From Marinicella meishanensis (GTDB lineage: Bacteria > Pseudomonadota > Gammaproteobacteria > Xanthomonadales > Marinicellaceae), in assembly GCF_019931145.1 (NCBI RefSeq), contig NZ_JAIOUV010000003.1, positions 310,001-374,000 on the forward strand: a stretch of DNA of 64,000 bases. The letters are read 5' to 3'. Position numbers and translations under genes: made by a program. The notes beneath the pieces were generated by a model. The model was not told the DNA's origin. It made no database searches and saw nothing but the letters and a program-made list of their open reading frames with translations. This document shows, piece after piece, positions 54,324 to 63,102 of the stretch (position 1 is the stretch's first letter; the number at the start of each line of letters is the position of its first letter).

Positions 54324-55163
54324 TCACATCAATGTGCCAATTTTTTGACCCAGTTTCAAGGCCGATCCGGCCTGCAGGTCATCGTTGAAGATCACGGCGT
54401 CTTTGGGAAACAGTAAAATCACCGTCGAGCCCATGTTAAAGCGCCCCATTTCTTCACCTTTCTTGTACTGGGCTTGTCCTCGAACCAAGACATCGTTGAC
54501 TTGCCTGGCATAGGGTGGGGTGATGACCCCATTGCACACGGTTTCTATGCTGGAAACCAAAATCGCCCCAACATAAACATAAGCCACCCGACCCACCCGG
54601 GTGTTCAAATGGTTAACCAGACGTTCATTGCGGGCAAACAAACGTGGAATCTTTTGGGTGGTCCAATCCGCCACGCTGAACAGGCGACCGGGCACATGCC
54701 GCATCGACTTGATCTCACAGTCCAACGGGGCATGCAAGCGGTGATAATCCTTGGGCGACAGATAAATGGTGATGAATTTGCCGTCTTGAAAATCATCGGT
54801 CATGGTGGTGGCCAACAGTTCACCCACCGAATAATCATGGCCTTTGGCTTGTAGGATGCTCTCATGTTCAATGTCACCCAATTGTGAAATCACCCCATCC
54901 ACGGGGGACACCAAACTGTCGGCCCGGTCATGAATGGGGCGTGCATCGGGTTTCAAGGCCCGTGTGAAAAAAGCATTGAAATGTTCGTAATCATCGTAGT
55001 TTTTGGAGGCGGCTTCATCCAAATTGATGTTGAATTTTTTGATCATCCAATTCAAAGTCATGTGCTTGATGGGCTTGGCTTTGATGCGCATCAACCGGTG
55101 CATCAATTTGGACAACAAACGATGCGGCAAAATGTATTGGAAAAACAGGGCTATGGCTTTCAT
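54324..55163 (-). CDS. psd: Phosphatidylserine decarboxylase proenzyme
   Basis: Psd makes phosphatidylethanolamine and is processed at a Gly-Ser bond to form its pyruvoyl group. The cleavage motif is in NMGSTVILLF (Ser at about 245); the Asp of SPVDGVISQLGD and the His of YHRLHAPLDC form the charge relay. At 279 residues it is close to the family norm (about 285-320). The start overlaps the SCO1 stop by ATGA. Confidence 0.96.
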   Translation of the reverse strand: MKAIALFFQYILPHRLLSKLMHRLMRIKAKPIKHMTLNWMIKKFNINLDEAASKNYDDYEHFNAFFTRALKPDARPIHDRADSLVSPVDGVISQLGDIEHESILQAKGHDYSVGELLATTMTDDFQDGKFITIYLSPKDYHRLHAPLDCEIKSMRHVPGRLFSVADWTTQKIPRLFARNERLVNHLNTRVGRVAYVYVGAILVSSIETVCNGVITPPYARQVNDVLVRGQAQYKKGEEMGRFNMGSTVILLFPKDAVIFNDDLQAGSALKLGQKIGTLM

Positions 55164-55774
55164 GAAGACTCCATCAGGGCCATCAGGTCCTGAGTGATCA
55201 ATTGAACGTCGTGTGGGGCCGTGAACAACCCGATGCGCTCACCGGCTGGGTTCAGCACATACAAGGCTGAGGCGTGGTCCACGTCATACACCAAATCACC
55301 GGGTTCATGCTCGGCCACATTGTAGGCCACCCCCAACTGCGTGGCGATGGACAAGATGTTGGCCGCATCACCGGTCAAAGCATAGAACTCAGGATTGAAA
55401 AAGTTAATGTATTCTTTGAGGTTTTCCGGGGTGTCCCGGTTGGGATCGACGGAGATGAAAATGAAGCGTGGACTGGGCAAATTTTGTTGTTTCAGTTGGT
55501 GGTCGATTTTTTGCATGTCCAGCAAAGTGGTGGGGCAAATGTCCGGGCAATTGGCAAAGCCAAAAAACACCACCGAATAAGTGCCTTTGAAGGCCTCGGC
55601 GTCCCAGGCTTTGCCGTGGTGACTGGTTAAGGTGAAGCCAGAAAAAGATTTGCCTTGGGGAAACATTTTTAGTGCTTTGAAATCGGGTTGTGAAGCTTGT
55701 TCGCCACAGGCTGTCAAGCCCAAAGCCAATACCAAAACCAACATCAGAAGGGGGGTGTCATGCCGTTTCAACAT
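55160..55774 (-). CDS. SCO1/SenC-family copper chaperone lipoprotein
   Basis: A 204-residue thioredoxin-fold protein for cytochrome oxidase copper delivery. The lipobox LTAC gives Cys23. The copper site Cys76 and Cys80 is in FANCPDICPTT, with the His in VYDVDHASALYVL. The start overlaps the promoter region of the divergent prmB. Coupled downstream to psd by ATGA. Confidence 0.93.
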   Translation of the reverse strand: MLKRHDTPLLMLVLVLALGLTACGEQASQPDFKALKMFPQGKSFSGFTLTSHHGKAWDAEAFKGTYSVVFFGFANCPDICPTTLLDMQKIDHQLKQQNLPSPRFIFISVDPNRDTPENLKEYINFFNPEFYALTGDAANILSIATQLGVAYNVAEHEPGDLVYDVDHASALYVLNPAGERIGLFTAPHDVQLITQDLMALMESS

Positions 55775-55846
55775 ATCCAGAGATTAACCGTTGACCTGAA
55801 TCATAAAAACAGGCATTGTATACTTTTTTTATCTGGGGCGAAACCA

Positions 55847-56770
55847 GTGTTGCCAACCGTTGCGGACATATTCAAACAGTCGATTGACCGTTTGCAGCCA
55901 GCTGAAGTGTTTTATGGCCATGGGGTGGCCGAGGCCGAGGACGAAGTGGTGTTGTTGTTGATGCATGTGTTGCAGCTTGACTTTGCCGGATTGAACCGGG
56001 CCCATGACCAGCGCATGACAGCGGCACAGATTCAACGGGTCGATGCGCTCTTGACTCAGCGGGTGGAGCAGCGCATCCCCATGGCCTACTTGGTGGGGTT
56101 TTCGGTGTTTGCCGGTTTGTCATTTGTGGTGGATCAACGGGTGTTGATTCCCCGTTCACCGTTTGCCGAGTTGATCGACCAGGGCTTTGCACCCTGGGTG
56201 GATGTGGCGGCCGTTAATCACGCCTTGGACATGTGTACGGGATCCGGTTGCATCGGCTTGGCCATGGCCCATTATTTTCCAACGATGCAGCTGACGCTGG
56301 TTGACCTCAGCCCTGATGCCTTGGATTTGGCACGGCACAACACCAAGGCATTGGGATTGAGCGACCGGGTGCAGTGCCTGGAGTCGGATTTGTTCAGTCA
56401 TGTCAGCGGCCAGTTTGATTTGATTGTGGCCAATCCGCCGTATGTGGATGAACAGGAATACCGGGCCTTACCCGCCGAGTTCAGCCATGAACCGGCCATG
56501 GCCTTGGTCAGTGCCGCCCAAGGCATGGCCTTGCCGATTCAAATCTTGGCGCAGGCGGCTGATTACCTGACCGCAGGTGGGTATCTGTTCTTGGAAGTGG
56601 GCTACAACGACGGGGTCTTGGAGCGGTGTTTGCCCACCGTGCCATTGGAATGGATCGAATTCTCGCTGGGAGGGCAAGGAATATGTGTTTTTAGTCGAGA
56701 TGATTTGTTAAAGTACCGATCTGAGTTCAATCAATTTTTGCAAGCCCATGTCTCACAACACCTTCGGTAA
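55847..56770 (+). CDS. prmB: Ribosomal protein L3 N5-glutamine methyltransferase
   Basis: PrmB methylates Gln150 of ribosomal protein L3. The 307 residues match E. coli (310). [51 protein letters not shown] and [14 protein letters not shown] are strongly PrmB-like, the last carrying the NPPY motif. I chose GTG 55847 because TATACT lies just upstream (55819-55824), GGGGCG serves as ribosome site and the N-terminus then fits PrmB; the frame opens much earlier but inside the SCO1 gene region. An AAGGGGGG next to an ATG at 55760 is tempting but lies before the promoter. The end overlaps aroC by 23 bases. Confidence 0.92.
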   Translation: MLPTVADIFKQSIDRLQPAEVFYGHGVAEAEDEVVLLLMHVLQLDFAGLNRAHDQRMTAAQIQRVDALLTQRVEQRIPMAYLVGFSVFAGLSFVVDQRVLIPRSPFAELIDQGFAPWVDVAAVNHALDMCTGSGCIGLAMAHYFPTMQLTLVDLSPDALDLARHNTKALGLSDRVQCLESDLFSHVSGQFDLIVANPPYVDEQEYRALPAEFSHEPAMALVSAAQGMALPIQILAQAADYLTAGGYLFLEVGYNDGVLERCLPTVPLEWIEFSLGGQGICVFSRDDLLKYRSEFNQFLQAHVSQHLR

Positions 56771-57812
56771 AAATTTGCGCTTCACCTCGTTTGGTGAATC
56801 TCATGGCAGCACCATCGGTTGTGTGTTGGATGGGTTTCCTCCGGGGCTGTCAATCAGTGCCGATGAAATCAAAGCCGAGCTGGTGCGGCGGGCCACCGGT
56901 CGATCTCGCCACACCTCACAACGCAAAGAACAGGATGACGTGCAGATCGTATCCGGTGTGTTTGAGGGGGTGACCACCGGCCACCCGATTGCCTTGATCA
57001 TTGAAAACACCGACGCCAGAAGCAAAGATTACACCGAAATTGCACGACAAATTCGCCCAGGTCATGCCGATTTCTCTTATTGGAAAAAATACGGGGTGCG
57101 CGATTACCGAGGTGGCGGGCGTTCTTCGGCCCGTGAAACCACCATGCGGGTGGCTGCCGGGGCTTTGGCCCGCAAGTGGCTGCGGTTGAATCACAACATC
57201 GAGGTGGTGGCTTGGTTGGCCCAATTGGGTGACATCGAATTGGCTGCCGGTGATTTGACTCGGGTCGATGACAGCCCCTTTTTCACCGGTGAAATTGACC
57301 GGGTGCCTGAACTGAATGCTTACATGGATGCCTTGCGCAAATCAGGTGATTCGGTCGGAGCCCGCATCAACGCCAAAGCGGTCAATGTGCCGGCGGGATT
57401 GGGTGAGCCTGTGTATGGCAAACTGGATGCCGAACTGGCCTTGGCCATGATGAGCATCAACGCCACCAAAGGCGTTGAAATCGGAGCCGGATTTGACGCG
57501 GTGGCGCAAAATGGCTCGGTCCACCGCGATGAAATCATTGATGGTGAGTTTGCCAGCAACCACGCTGGCGGCATCCTGGCTGGCGTGTCCACCGGGCAAG
57601 ACATCACCCTGAGTGTGGCATTCAAGCCCACCTCATCTTTGCGCATTCCTGGCAAAAGCATCGATTTGGATGGCAACGCCATCGAAGTGGTGACCAAAGG
57701 CCGGCACGATCCTTGTGTGGGGATTCGGGCCACTCCCATTGTCGAAGCCATGATGGCCCTGGTGATCATGGATCACCTGATGCGTCACCAGGCACAACTA
57801 CATTCAGCATAA
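56748..57812 (+). CDS. aroC: Chorismate synthase
   Basis: AroC converts EPSP to chorismate, using reduced flavin. The 354 residues include all three signatures: [32 protein letters not shown] with [17 protein letters not shown], and [16 protein letters not shown] with [18 protein letters not shown]. The start overlaps the prmB end by 23 bases, so the two are probably translated together. asd follows after 19 bases. Confidence 0.97.
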   Translation: MSHNTFGKNLRFTSFGESHGSTIGCVLDGFPPGLSISADEIKAELVRRATGRSRHTSQRKEQDDVQIVSGVFEGVTTGHPIALIIENTDARSKDYTEIARQIRPGHADFSYWKKYGVRDYRGGGRSSARETTMRVAAGALARKWLRLNHNIEVVAWLAQLGDIELAAGDLTRVDDSPFFTGEIDRVPELNAYMDALRKSGDSVGARINAKAVNVPAGLGEPVYGKLDAELALAMMSINATKGVEIGAGFDAVAQNGSVHRDEIIDGEFASNHAGGILAGVSTGQDITLSVAFKPTSSLRIPGKSIDLDGNAIEVVTKGRHDPCVGIRATPIVEAMMALVIMDHLMRHQAQLHSA

Positions 57813-57831
57813 GTAAAGCAACCTTCAAAAA

Positions 57832-58860
57832 ATGAGTAAACAATACAACGTAGCCGTGGTCGGCGCCACTGGAGCAGTCGGCAAAACCATGTTGGAAATC
57901 CTCGAACAAAGGGCGTTTCCCATTGACCAAATTTTTCCTTTGGCCAGCCACCGCAGTGCCGGTGACACCATCGACTTCAATAAAAAGACGGTGCGCATTG
58001 GCGATTTGACCGAGTTTGACTTTGCCCAGGCCGACATCGCTTTGTTTTCAGCCGGCGGAGACATCTCAGCCCAATATGCCCCTCAAGCGGCCGATGCCGG
58101 TTGTGTGGTGATTGACAACACCTCTTATTTCAGAAATGAAGAAGACGTGCCCTTGGTGGTGCCGGAAGTGAATCCGCAAGCCATCGAACAGTACCGCCAC
58201 ACCGGCATCATCGCCAACCCCAATTGCTCCACCATTCAAATGTTGGTGGCACTGGCTCCCATACACCGTCAAGTGGGCATAGAACGCATCAACGTCGCCA
58301 CCTACCAGTCCGTTTCAGGGGCAGGCAACAAGGGCATTGATGAATTGTCCGAGCAAACCCGCTCCTTGTTGAATTTCAAGCCATTGAAAACACAGGCATT
58401 TTCGCAGCAAATAGCCTTCAATGTGATCCCGCACATCGATCAATTTCAAAGCAATGATTACACCCGCGAAGAAATGAAAATGGTGTGGGAAACCCAAAAA
58501 ATCCTGGATGATCGCAGCATCCTGGTTAACCCGACCTGTGTGCGGGTGCCGGTGTTTTATGGTCATGCCGAAGCGGTGCATCTGGAAACCCGGGAGAAAA
58601 TCACCGCGGCCGAAGCCAAGTCATTGCTGCAAGCCGCTGATGGGGTTGAGTTGATGGATGACCCCAGTCAATTGCTGTATCCATCGCCGGCCGTTCACAG
58701 CGCCGGTAATGACCCGGTGTATGTGGGCAGAATCCGGGAAGACATCTCATATGAAAAGGGCCTGAATCTGTGGATTGTGTCCGATAACATCCGTAAAGGC
58801 GCGGCATTGAACAGTGTGCAAATTGCAGAAAAACTGATAAAAATACTGGATAAAGAGTAA
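57832..58860 (+). CDS. asd: Aspartate-semialdehyde dehydrogenase
   Basis: Asd makes aspartate semialdehyde for the lysine, threonine, methionine and diaminopimelate branches. The 342 residues show the Rossmann GATGAVGKTM, SAGGDISAQYAP, catalytic Cys132 in NPNCSTIQM, TYQSVSGAG and the His region VRVPVFYGHAEAV. It belongs to the form common in Pseudomonas and Gram-positives, without the longer E. coli-type insertions. No clear ribosome site precedes the ATG. fimV follows after 113 bases. Confidence 0.96.
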   Translation: MSKQYNVAVVGATGAVGKTMLEILEQRAFPIDQIFPLASHRSAGDTIDFNKKTVRIGDLTEFDFAQADIALFSAGGDISAQYAPQAADAGCVVIDNTSYFRNEEDVPLVVPEVNPQAIEQYRHTGIIANPNCSTIQMLVALAPIHRQVGIERINVATYQSVSGAGNKGIDELSEQTRSLLNFKPLKTQAFSQQIAFNVIPHIDQFQSNDYTREEMKMVWETQKILDDRSILVNPTCVRVPVFYGHAEAVHLETREKITAAEAKSLLQAADGVELMDDPSQLLYPSPAVHSAGNDPVYVGRIREDISYEKGLNLWIVSDNIRKGAALNSVQIAEKLIKILDKE

Positions 58861-58973
58861 GTTAGCTCACTTTTTTTAGATAAATTCTTGGCTTTTTATT
58901 GTAGAATTAGTTACCATCAATATCGGAAGTTTAAAATCGCTGTTAAATCGAACATAAAAGCATTGGGTAAATT

Positions 58974-61613
58974 ATGAAGCAAAAATTGATTTTATTGGTT
59001 TTGGTCATTGGCTTAACCATCGTCTCACAAACCTCTTTTTCATTGGGAATGGGCAAGATTCAAGTGTATTCAGCACTGAATGAGCCATTACAGTCCAGCA
59101 TCGAGCTGATCACCCATGCCGAAGAAGATTTGCAGAATTTGGAGGTGAAGCTGGCCAGCAGTGAAGACTATCAAAAAGTCGGTTTGGACCGGTCATTCGT
59201 CCCTTCCAACATCAATGTGGCGTTGGATGAAGACAATCCGTACTTGATTCGGGTGACTTCCAACGGACCTGTCACCGAACCCATCGTCAGTTTGCTGTTG
59301 GATGTGAATTGGAGCAACGGACGCATTTTGCGTGAATTCACCATTTTGTTGGATCCGCCGGTTTATGAAAGCAGCGCCAATGTGCAAGTGAACAATGTGG
59401 TGGTTGAGCCGATTCAAGATGATGTGATTGAAGAGCCCGTTGAGACCACAGCCGATACCCAGGCAGACACCAGCAGCGACAGCAGCCCAGCCTTACAACC
59501 CCGCAGTGATGAGACCACCACGTACACCAATGAAGATGTGCTGGCCCAAGATGATGACATCAGCGCCTCAGAGCCGGTGTCGGATTACGTGCCAGGGGAA
59601 ATCACCGTGGCTGCCGGCGACACCTTGTGGCGCATTGCCAATAACAATAAGGTGGGTGATTTGTCGACCCACCAAATGATGATGGCGATTTATAACAGCA
59701 ACCCCAGCGCCTTCCTGGACAACAACATCAACCAATTGGTCAAAGGCAGTCGCTTGCGCATGCCGACCGCTGATGAAGCGGCCAGCATCGGCTATTCCGA
59801 AGCTTTGGCACAAGTTGAGTCACATCACCAGTCATGGGCCCCTGCCCAACAAGATTACTCGGCTTTCCAAACCGAGGACGATCCGGTTGATGTGTATGAA
59901 GAACCCACTTCCTCGTTGGATTATGGGGTGCAATTGTCCGGTGGTGACAGCGACGGATCAGATGCCGGTCAGTCGAATGCCGATGAAGGCAGCGATGCCG
60001 ATATGCAAGCCATTCAAGAAGACCTGTATAACAAAGACTCTGAAAACACCGAGTTGAAAGAACGCATTTCTGAGCTGGAAGACATCGTCGAACAACAGCA
60101 AGAAGCTTTTGATATCCAAGATGACAGCTTGGCCAACCTGGAAAATCAACTGGGCAGCGACACCGATGCCGATCCATTGACCAGCGATGATGCCACCACA
60201 GATGATGGCACTGAAGACGACATTTGGAGCACTGTGGATGACACCACCGATGAGGCCGATGCCATGGCAGCCAATGATGACCCCTTCAGCCTGAGTGTTG
60301 ATGAAGTCAGCACTGATGACGGCCTGGGTGATGCTGGTCTGGGCGATGCTGACAACACCGATACCACCAGCGATGATGTTGCTGATGCCGACACCACTGA
60401 GCCGGCCACCACCGAACCAGCCAGCCCACCCAAGTTTGGTGGTGACAGTGGCGGTTCCGAGTCGATGGTGGATACCGCCATCAACTGGGTGATGGACAAC
60501 CTGCGTTGGGTGTTGATTGGTCTGGGTGGCTTGATCGTGTTGTTGATCCTGCCCAAAGTTTTGCGCCGCAGTGACGACGGCGATGATGACACCAGCTTCC
60601 TGGATGACATCAAGAACCGCAACAAAGAAGCCGAAGCCGCCGATGAAGACTTCGCTGAAGATGCGGTTGAGACCAAAATGAATCAACCGCTGATGGAGGA
60701 TGATGCCGAAATGGAAGCAGCCGACGAAGACGGTGATGATGTGTTGGCAGAATTGGATAAGAGCATTCAGTTTGATGAGGATGACACCGAAGACCTCGAT
60801 GACACCGAAGACGAGGACGACCCCTTTGCCAATGCCGGTGAAGTGGCCCAAGAAGACAGCGATGATGATGGTTTTGACTTGGATGGTTTCCTCAATGACG
60901 ACGACGATGATTACAATTCCAACACCTCAGTCACTGCTGACCACAGTGAAACCATGGCAGGGGTGAATTTTGATGACGAAGGTGACGATGATGAGGCAAC
61001 TGCTGATGACGACACCGAAGCCGCCGATGACGATGGATTGGATTTGGATACCGAAGATGATTTGTTCGAAGATTTCGACATGGACTTGGATGCCGATGAG
61101 TCCGACGATGACGCCGAGGACGATGACGCCGAAACCCCTGATGCCGACGATACCGAAGAAGCGGTGATGGCTGATGATGAAGATGACTTCAGTTTTGATG
61201 AAGATTTCGACTTCGACCTGGATGATGAACTGGATGAATTGGAACAAGCCGATGACGACTTGTCAGAGGCCGTTGAAACCGCTGCTGATGATGCCGAGGA
61301 AGCGGTTGAGGAGCTGGCAGCTGACCTGGACGCCGCCGATGACGAGTTCAATGACATGTTGGACATCTCGGATGACGACGGCGATACTTTTGCAATTGAT
61401 GACACCGAAGAGGACACGATGGACGAAGAAATAGACCTGGGCCTGGAAGATTTGTTGGAAGAAGGCGATGCCATCGACACCAAGTTGGATCTGGCCAAAG
61501 CCTATATTGACATGGGCGATGCCGAAGGCGCCAAGAACCTGCTGGATGAGATCATCAATGAAGGCACCGATGATCAAGTCGAAGCCGCCAAGAAACTGCT
61601 GGATGATATGTAA
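58974..61613 (+). CDS. fimV: FimV-like membrane protein with LysM domain and long acidic tail
   Basis: A pole-organising protein that in Pseudomonas supports type IV pili and twitching. The N-terminal secreted part (IQVYSALNEPLQSSIELI) matches FimV, a LysM domain lies at about 204-262 (ITVAAGDTLWRIANNN), a coiled coil at about 340-385, and one membrane helix at about 510-530 (WVLIGLGGLIVLLILPKVL). The cytoplasmic tail is extremely Asp- and Glu-rich and low in complexity, ending in the conserved FimV C-terminal module (DLAKAYIDMGDAEGAKNLL) near 840-879. The asd-fimV-truA-trpF-trpB order is typical. The DNA over the tail is dominated by GAT/GAC/GAA codons and can slip in assembly. Confidence 0.92.
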   Translation: MKQKLILLVLVIGLTIVSQTSFSLGMGKIQVYSALNEPLQSSIELITHAEEDLQNLEVKLASSEDYQKVGLDRSFVPSNINVALDEDNPYLIRVTSNGPVTEPIVSLLLDVNWSNGRILREFTILLDPPVYESSANVQVNNVVVEPIQDDVIEEPVETTADTQADTSSDSSPALQPRSDETTTYTNEDVLAQDDDISASEPVSDYVPGEITVAAGDTLWRIANNNKVGDLSTHQMMMAIYNSNPSAFLDNNINQLVKGSRLRMPTADEAASIGYSEALAQVESHHQSWAPAQQDYSAFQTEDDPVDVYEEPTSSLDYGVQLSGGDSDGSDAGQSNADEGSDADMQAIQEDLYNKDSENTELKERISELEDIVEQQQEAFDIQDDSLANLENQLGSDTDADPLTSDDATTDDGTEDDIWSTVDDTTDEADAMAANDDPFSLSVDEVSTDDGLGDAGLGDADNTDTTSDDVADADTTEPATTEPASPPKFGGDSGGSESMVDTAINWVMDNLRWVLIGLGGLIVLLILPKVLRRSDDGDDDTSFLDDIKNRNKEAEAADEDFAEDAVETKMNQPLMEDDAEMEAADEDGDDVLAELDKSIQFDEDDTEDLDDTEDEDDPFANAGEVAQEDSDDDGFDLDGFLNDDDDDYNSNTSVTADHSETMAGVNFDDEGDDDEATADDDTEAADDDGLDLDTEDDLFEDFDMDLDADESDDDAEDDDAETPDADDTEEAVMADDEDDFSFDEDFDFDLDDELDELEQADDDLSEAVETAADDAEEAVEELAADLDAADDEFNDMLDISDDDGDTFAIDDTEEDTMDEEIDLGLEDLLEEGDAIDTKLDLAKAYIDMGDAEGAKNLLDEIINEGTDDQVEAAKKLLDDM

Positions 61614-61631
61614 CAAGCACCCCGCATCCTC

Positions 61632-61637
61632 TATAAT
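61632..61637 (+). promoter_or_regulatory. -10 element for truA inside the fimV terminator region
   Basis: TATAAT at 61632-61637 immediately precedes the terminator stem. Transcripts starting near 61644 would lack the 5' arm of the hairpin and so escape it. The -35 is not clear. Confidence 0.5.
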
Positions 61638-61665
61638 AAGCCGGATTTTTTAATTCGGCTTTTTT
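61638..61665 (+). terminator. Terminator of fimV abutting the truA start codon
   Basis: AAGCCGGAT (61638-61646) pairs with ATTCGGCTT (61653-61661), with one G-T pair and a six-base A/T loop. A T-run extends to 61665, directly against the truA ATG at 61666. Confidence 0.72.
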
Positions 61666-62436
61666 ATGCGCATAGCTTGTGGCATTGAATACGATGGCAA
61701 CCCATTTTTTGGGTTCCAGATGCAAAAGCAAGAACCCACCATCCAGTCTTGTCTCGAGCAGGCCATCAGTCAAGTGGCCAATCACCCGGTGAAGATTTTC
61801 TGCGCCGGCCGCACCGACACGGGGGTCAGTGCCCGACAGCAAGTGATTCATTTTGACACCGATGCCGAGCGCACACCGCGCCAATGGACTTTGGGCATCA
61901 ACACGGCCTTACATGAAGGCATCGTGGTCCTATGGGTGCAGGTGGTGGCGGATGATTTTCATGCCCGATTTTCGGCGCTCAGCCGCAGTTATGAATACCG
62001 CATCTTGAACCGTTCGGTCAGGCCGGCAATCAATCGCCAGTATTTGACGTGGATTTTACGGCCTTTGGATCATGATGCCATGCATGAGGCCGCGCAGACG
62101 CTGTTGGGCACCCATGATTTCAATGCCTTCAGGTCCAGTCAATGTCAGGCGCCGCATGCCAAACGCACCTTGTTGCAGGCCGATGTGGTGCGTGACGGAG
62201 AAGAAATCATTTGTCACTTCTCCGCCAATGCGTTTTTGCATCACATGATCAGAAACATCGTGGGCACCTTGCTGAAAGTGGGCCACGGCAACAAGCCAGT
62301 CTGTTGGGTGACAGAGGTGTTGCGCAGTTTGGACCGCAAACAAGCGGGCATGACCGCACCGCCGCAGGGCTTGACCTTCACTGGGGTGACGTATCCTGAT
62401 CAATACCAGATACCCAATGATGCCACGAAGCAATGA
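61666..62436 (+). CDS. truA: tRNA pseudouridine(38-40) synthase
   Basis: TruA makes pseudouridine at positions 38-40 of the anticodon stem. The 256 residues start RIACGIEYDGNPFFGFQ and contain the catalytic Asp51 in CAGRTDTGVSARQQV. Later blocks YEYRILNR, GTHDFNAF and HHMIRNIVGTLLKVG match the family. The ATG directly follows the T-run of the fimV terminator, so no ribosome site exists; the family N-terminus leaves no later start. It may be translated from a short or leaderless message. trpF follows after five bases. Confidence 0.95.
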   Translation: MRIACGIEYDGNPFFGFQMQKQEPTIQSCLEQAISQVANHPVKIFCAGRTDTGVSARQQVIHFDTDAERTPRQWTLGINTALHEGIVVLWVQVVADDFHARFSALSRSYEYRILNRSVRPAINRQYLTWILRPLDHDAMHEAAQTLLGTHDFNAFRSSQCQAPHAKRTLLQADVVRDGEEIICHFSANAFLHHMIRNIVGTLLKVGHGNKPVCWVTEVLRSLDRKQAGMTAPPQGLTFTGVTYPDQYQIPNDATKQ

Positions 62437-62441
62437 ATTGA

Positions 62442-63086
62442 ATGAAACCAACACGCGTTAAATACTGCGGATTGAAAACCGCCGATGAGGTGGCCGCTGC
62501 CATCGACTGTGGAGTGGCTGCTGTGGGTTTTGTGTTCGTCGAAGCCAGCCCCCGATACATCACGGCCGCACAAGCCGCCCCCTTGATCCAGCAAGTACAA
62601 CAAGCTGGCATCCAAGCCGTGGCTTTGTTCGCCGATCACACGACCGAGGCGGTGCTGGCCATCACCGAACAAACCCAGCCCGATGTGTTGCAGTTTCATG
62701 GCCAGGAAACACCGGAATTTTGCGAACATTTTGATCGGCCTTATTGGAAAGCGGTGCCAATGCTGAGCCTCGCCGACCCGCTGTCCTACATGGCCCAATA
62801 CCCCAGCGCCAACGCCTTTTTGCTGGATGCTTTTGGTGGCACTCAGATGGGTGGGTCGGGACAGGCGTTTATGTGGTCTCGCATGCCGCAACAGACCAGC
62901 CACACATTGATCTTGGCCGGTGGCATCAAGCCTGAAAATGTGCAGCAAGCCTTGCATGAAACCGGGGCCAACTATATTGACACCAGCAGTGGCATTGAGT
63001 CGGCTCCTGGCGTAAAATCAGCAGAAAAAATGCAGGCTTTGATGCAAGCTGTCAGGGCCTTTGACCAAAACCACAAAAACCATTAA
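62442..63086 (+). CDS. trpF: Phosphoribosylanthranilate isomerase
   Basis: TrpF catalyses the Amadori rearrangement in tryptophan synthesis. The 214-residue barrel shows the catalytic Cys in [11 protein letters not shown] (family form KICG), the [11 protein letters not shown] block, the catalytic Asp in FLLDAFGG and the phosphate-binding [11 protein letters not shown] and [14 protein letters not shown]. Order truA-trpF-trpB is typical of pseudomonads and relatives. trpB follows after 16 bases. Confidence 0.95.
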   Translation: MKPTRVKYCGLKTADEVAAAIDCGVAAVGFVFVEASPRYITAAQAAPLIQQVQQAGIQAVALFADHTTEAVLAITEQTQPDVLQFHGQETPEFCEHFDRPYWKAVPMLSLADPLSYMAQYPSANAFLLDAFGGTQMGGSGQAFMWSRMPQQTSHTLILAGGIKPENVQQALHETGANYIDTSSGIESAPGVKSAEKMQALMQAVRAFDQNHKNH

Positions 63087-63102
63087 CACCCACAACACCA
63101 AC

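Noticed and set aside
55697-55846. Extended N-terminus of prmB from 55697 or 55760
   Set aside because: The added part overlaps the divergent SCO1 gene, lies before the TATACT element and does not fit PrmB length. The purine-rich stretch at 55747 is probably accidental.
59958-60851. A 297-codon minus-strand frame rich in Val, Ile and Gly
   Set aside because: It mirrors the GAT/GAC codons of the acidic fimV tail and arises from composition only.
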